DNA of 7,897 nt from Crocinitomicaceae bacterium (GTDB lineage: Bacteria; Bacteroidota; Bacteroidia; Flavobacteriales_D; Crocinitomicaceae), in assembly GCA_002696025.1 (NCBI GenBank), contig NZQU01000039.1, positions 1-7,897 of the forward strand, given 5' to 3'. Both the position numbers and the translations under genes were made by a program. A model generated the notes under the pieces. The model was not told where the DNA came from and did no database searches. It saw only the letters and a list, made by a program, of their open reading frames with translations. Shown piece by piece: positions 7,156 to 7,897 of the stretch; within the stretch, counting starts at the first letter, position 1, and each line of letters opens with the position of its first letter.

Positions 7156-7171
7156 ATTAAAATTTAAAATT

Positions 7172-7489
7172 ATGATGAAAAATAAAACAACAATAGATAA
7201 AATAGAATTCAACTCATTGGGTGATGAGATAATTGTAATTGGACGTGTTTTTAAAAATTTAATGTCTTTTTCAACAACAATTACACTGCCCCTAAATTGG
7301 TTTAATATAATATTGAATCATTTACAAAAATCAAATCCAGAGATTATAATACATGATTACATCCACTCTCTAAATTATCCTGATGGTACTACACAATATG
7401 AACTAGAAACTTATGATTTAAACGAAAAAGATATTGATTGGACTCAATTTATTGATGGAGACACAATATGGTATAAAATAGGCGCTTAA
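7172..7489 (+). CDS. Hypothetical protein, 105 residues, unknown function
   Basis: I do not recognise this protein. It has no signal peptide or membrane segment and is probably cytosolic. The N-terminal half looks like beta strands (KIEFN, EIIVIGRVF, STTITLPLN) followed by one helix (NWFNIILNHLQKS). The C-terminal half is acidic and rich in Tyr and Trp (YELETYDLNEKDIDW, then DGDTIWYKIGA at the end). Two adjacent ATG codons (7172, 7175) could each start it. A promoter box lies just upstream, and base composition and codon use look like those of the neighbours, so it is probably a real gene. It diverges from pth and its stop lies one base from the infB stop on the other strand. It has no operon partner in the window that hints at a role. 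Confidence 0.7.
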   Translation: MMKNKTTIDKIEFNSLGDEIIVIGRVFKNLMSFSTTITLPLNWFNIILNHLQKSNPEIIIHDYIHSLNYPDGTTQYELETYDLNEKDIDWTQFIDGDTIWYKIGA

Positions 7490-7490
7490 T

Positions 7491-7897
7491 TTATAAGGTT
7501 CTTGCAACCTCGACTTCTTCAAATGCTTCAATGATATCATTTGGCTTGATGTCATTGTATTTTTCGATATTCAATCCACATTCAAAATTATTTTTAACCT
7601 CTTTCACATCATCTTTGAATCTTTTTAATGAGCCCAAAGTACCAGTGTGAACGACAATTCCATCTCTAATTACTCTTATTTTAGAGTTTCGCTTAATGAT
7701 TCCATTAAGAACAAAACAACCCGCAACGGTTCCAACTTTAGTAATGTCAAATGTTTCTCTTATTTCAGCTGATCCAGTTATGTTTTCTTCAATATCTGGA
7801 GATAACATTCCTTCCATTGCAGATTTTATTTCTTCAATAGCCTTATAAATAACAGAATATAAGCGAATATCAATCTGTTCATTTTCAGCAATTTTTC
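7491..7897 (-). CDS. infB: Translation initiation factor IF-2, C-terminal part (cut by window edge)
   Basis: The visible 134 codons encode the end of IF-2, the GTPase that places initiator fMet-tRNA on the 30S subunit. The frame stays open from the stop at 7491-7493 to the right edge. The methionine codon at 7815-7817 is internal: upstream codons continue the family sequence (IDIRLYSVIYKAIEEIKSA) ahead of MEGMLSP. The following segment, GTVAGCFVLNGIIKR, the VIRDG strand, LGSLKRFKDDVKEV and FECGLNIEKYNDIKPND, is the C2 beta-barrel domain that binds fMet-tRNA, ending with the typical EEVEVARTL-like tail. The G domain and N-terminal region lie outside the window. Because a gene on the other strand starts immediately after its stop, infB is the last gene of its operon here. 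Confidence 0.95.
   Translation of the reverse strand, partial: KIAENEQIDIRLYSVIYKAIEEIKSAMEGMLSPDIEENITGSAEIRETFDITKVGTVAGCFVLNGIIKRNSKIRVIRDGIVVHTGTLGSLKRFKDDVKEVKNNFECGLNIEKYNDIKPNDIIEAFEEVEVARTL

Noticed and set aside
7491..7817. A short 108-residue protein starting at the Met at 7817
   Set aside because: Codons upstream to the window edge stay open and continue the IF-2 sequence, so this Met is internal and the gene is truncated by the window.
1..7897. Defence system, mobile element, CRISPR or phage genes
   Set aside because: Every sizeable gene belongs to nucleotide-sugar, LPS or translation functions apart from two unknowns, and no terminal repeats, transposase motifs or spacer arrays are visible.

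Overview
The window is about two-thirds A+T and reads as a chromosomal segment of a Bacteroidota bacterium, most likely a flavobacterium-like lineage; that placement is inference. The support is Bacteroidota-type promoter boxes (TAnnTTTG) at four gene starts, start sites without an obvious Shine-Dalgarno sequence, a Kdo transferase carrying the KYEFW motif variant, and an IF-2 C-terminus of the expected type. Genes are packed almost end to end. No gene-free stretch exceeds 300 bases; the longest is the roughly 145-base divergent region near 4358-4506. I see no tRNA or rRNA genes, CRISPR arrays, insertion sequences or clear repeats.

Left half, minus strand (4357 down to 1): a tightly overlapping five-gene nucleotide-sugar operon. 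In transcription order it encodes a WbpE-like PLP aminotransferase, UDP-glucose 6-dehydrogenase, UDP-glucuronate decarboxylase (UDP-xylose synthase), a WbpD-like N-acetyltransferase and the N-terminal 110 residues of a WbpB-like Gfo/Idh/MocA oxidoreductase cut by the window edge. Two routes are interleaved: UDP-glucose to UDP-glucuronate to UDP-xylose, and the WbpB/WbpE/WbpD steps that build UDP-2,3-diacetamido-2,3-dideoxy-glucuronate. Both would feed surface polysaccharide (O-antigen, capsule or exopolysaccharide). The first enzyme of the second route, WbpA, is not in the window.

Middle, plus strand (about 4507-6512): a secreted, probably outer-membrane beta-barrel protein of unknown function overlaps the start of waaA (kdtA), the Kdo transferase of lipid A assembly. 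The left two thirds of the window is therefore devoted to the cell envelope.

Right end: pth (peptidyl-tRNA hydrolase, minus strand) converges on waaA with an 8-base gap. An unrecognised 105-residue protein (plus strand) diverges from pth and converges on the 3' end of infB (translation initiation factor IF-2, minus strand, cut by the right edge) with a single base between the stop codons. I see no hairpin-plus-T-run terminator at either convergent junction.

Nothing here looks like a defence system or mobile element. The points most worth a second look are the interleaved sugar operon, the predicted leaderless transcripts of pth and the outer-membrane protein gene, and the two uncharacterised proteins.
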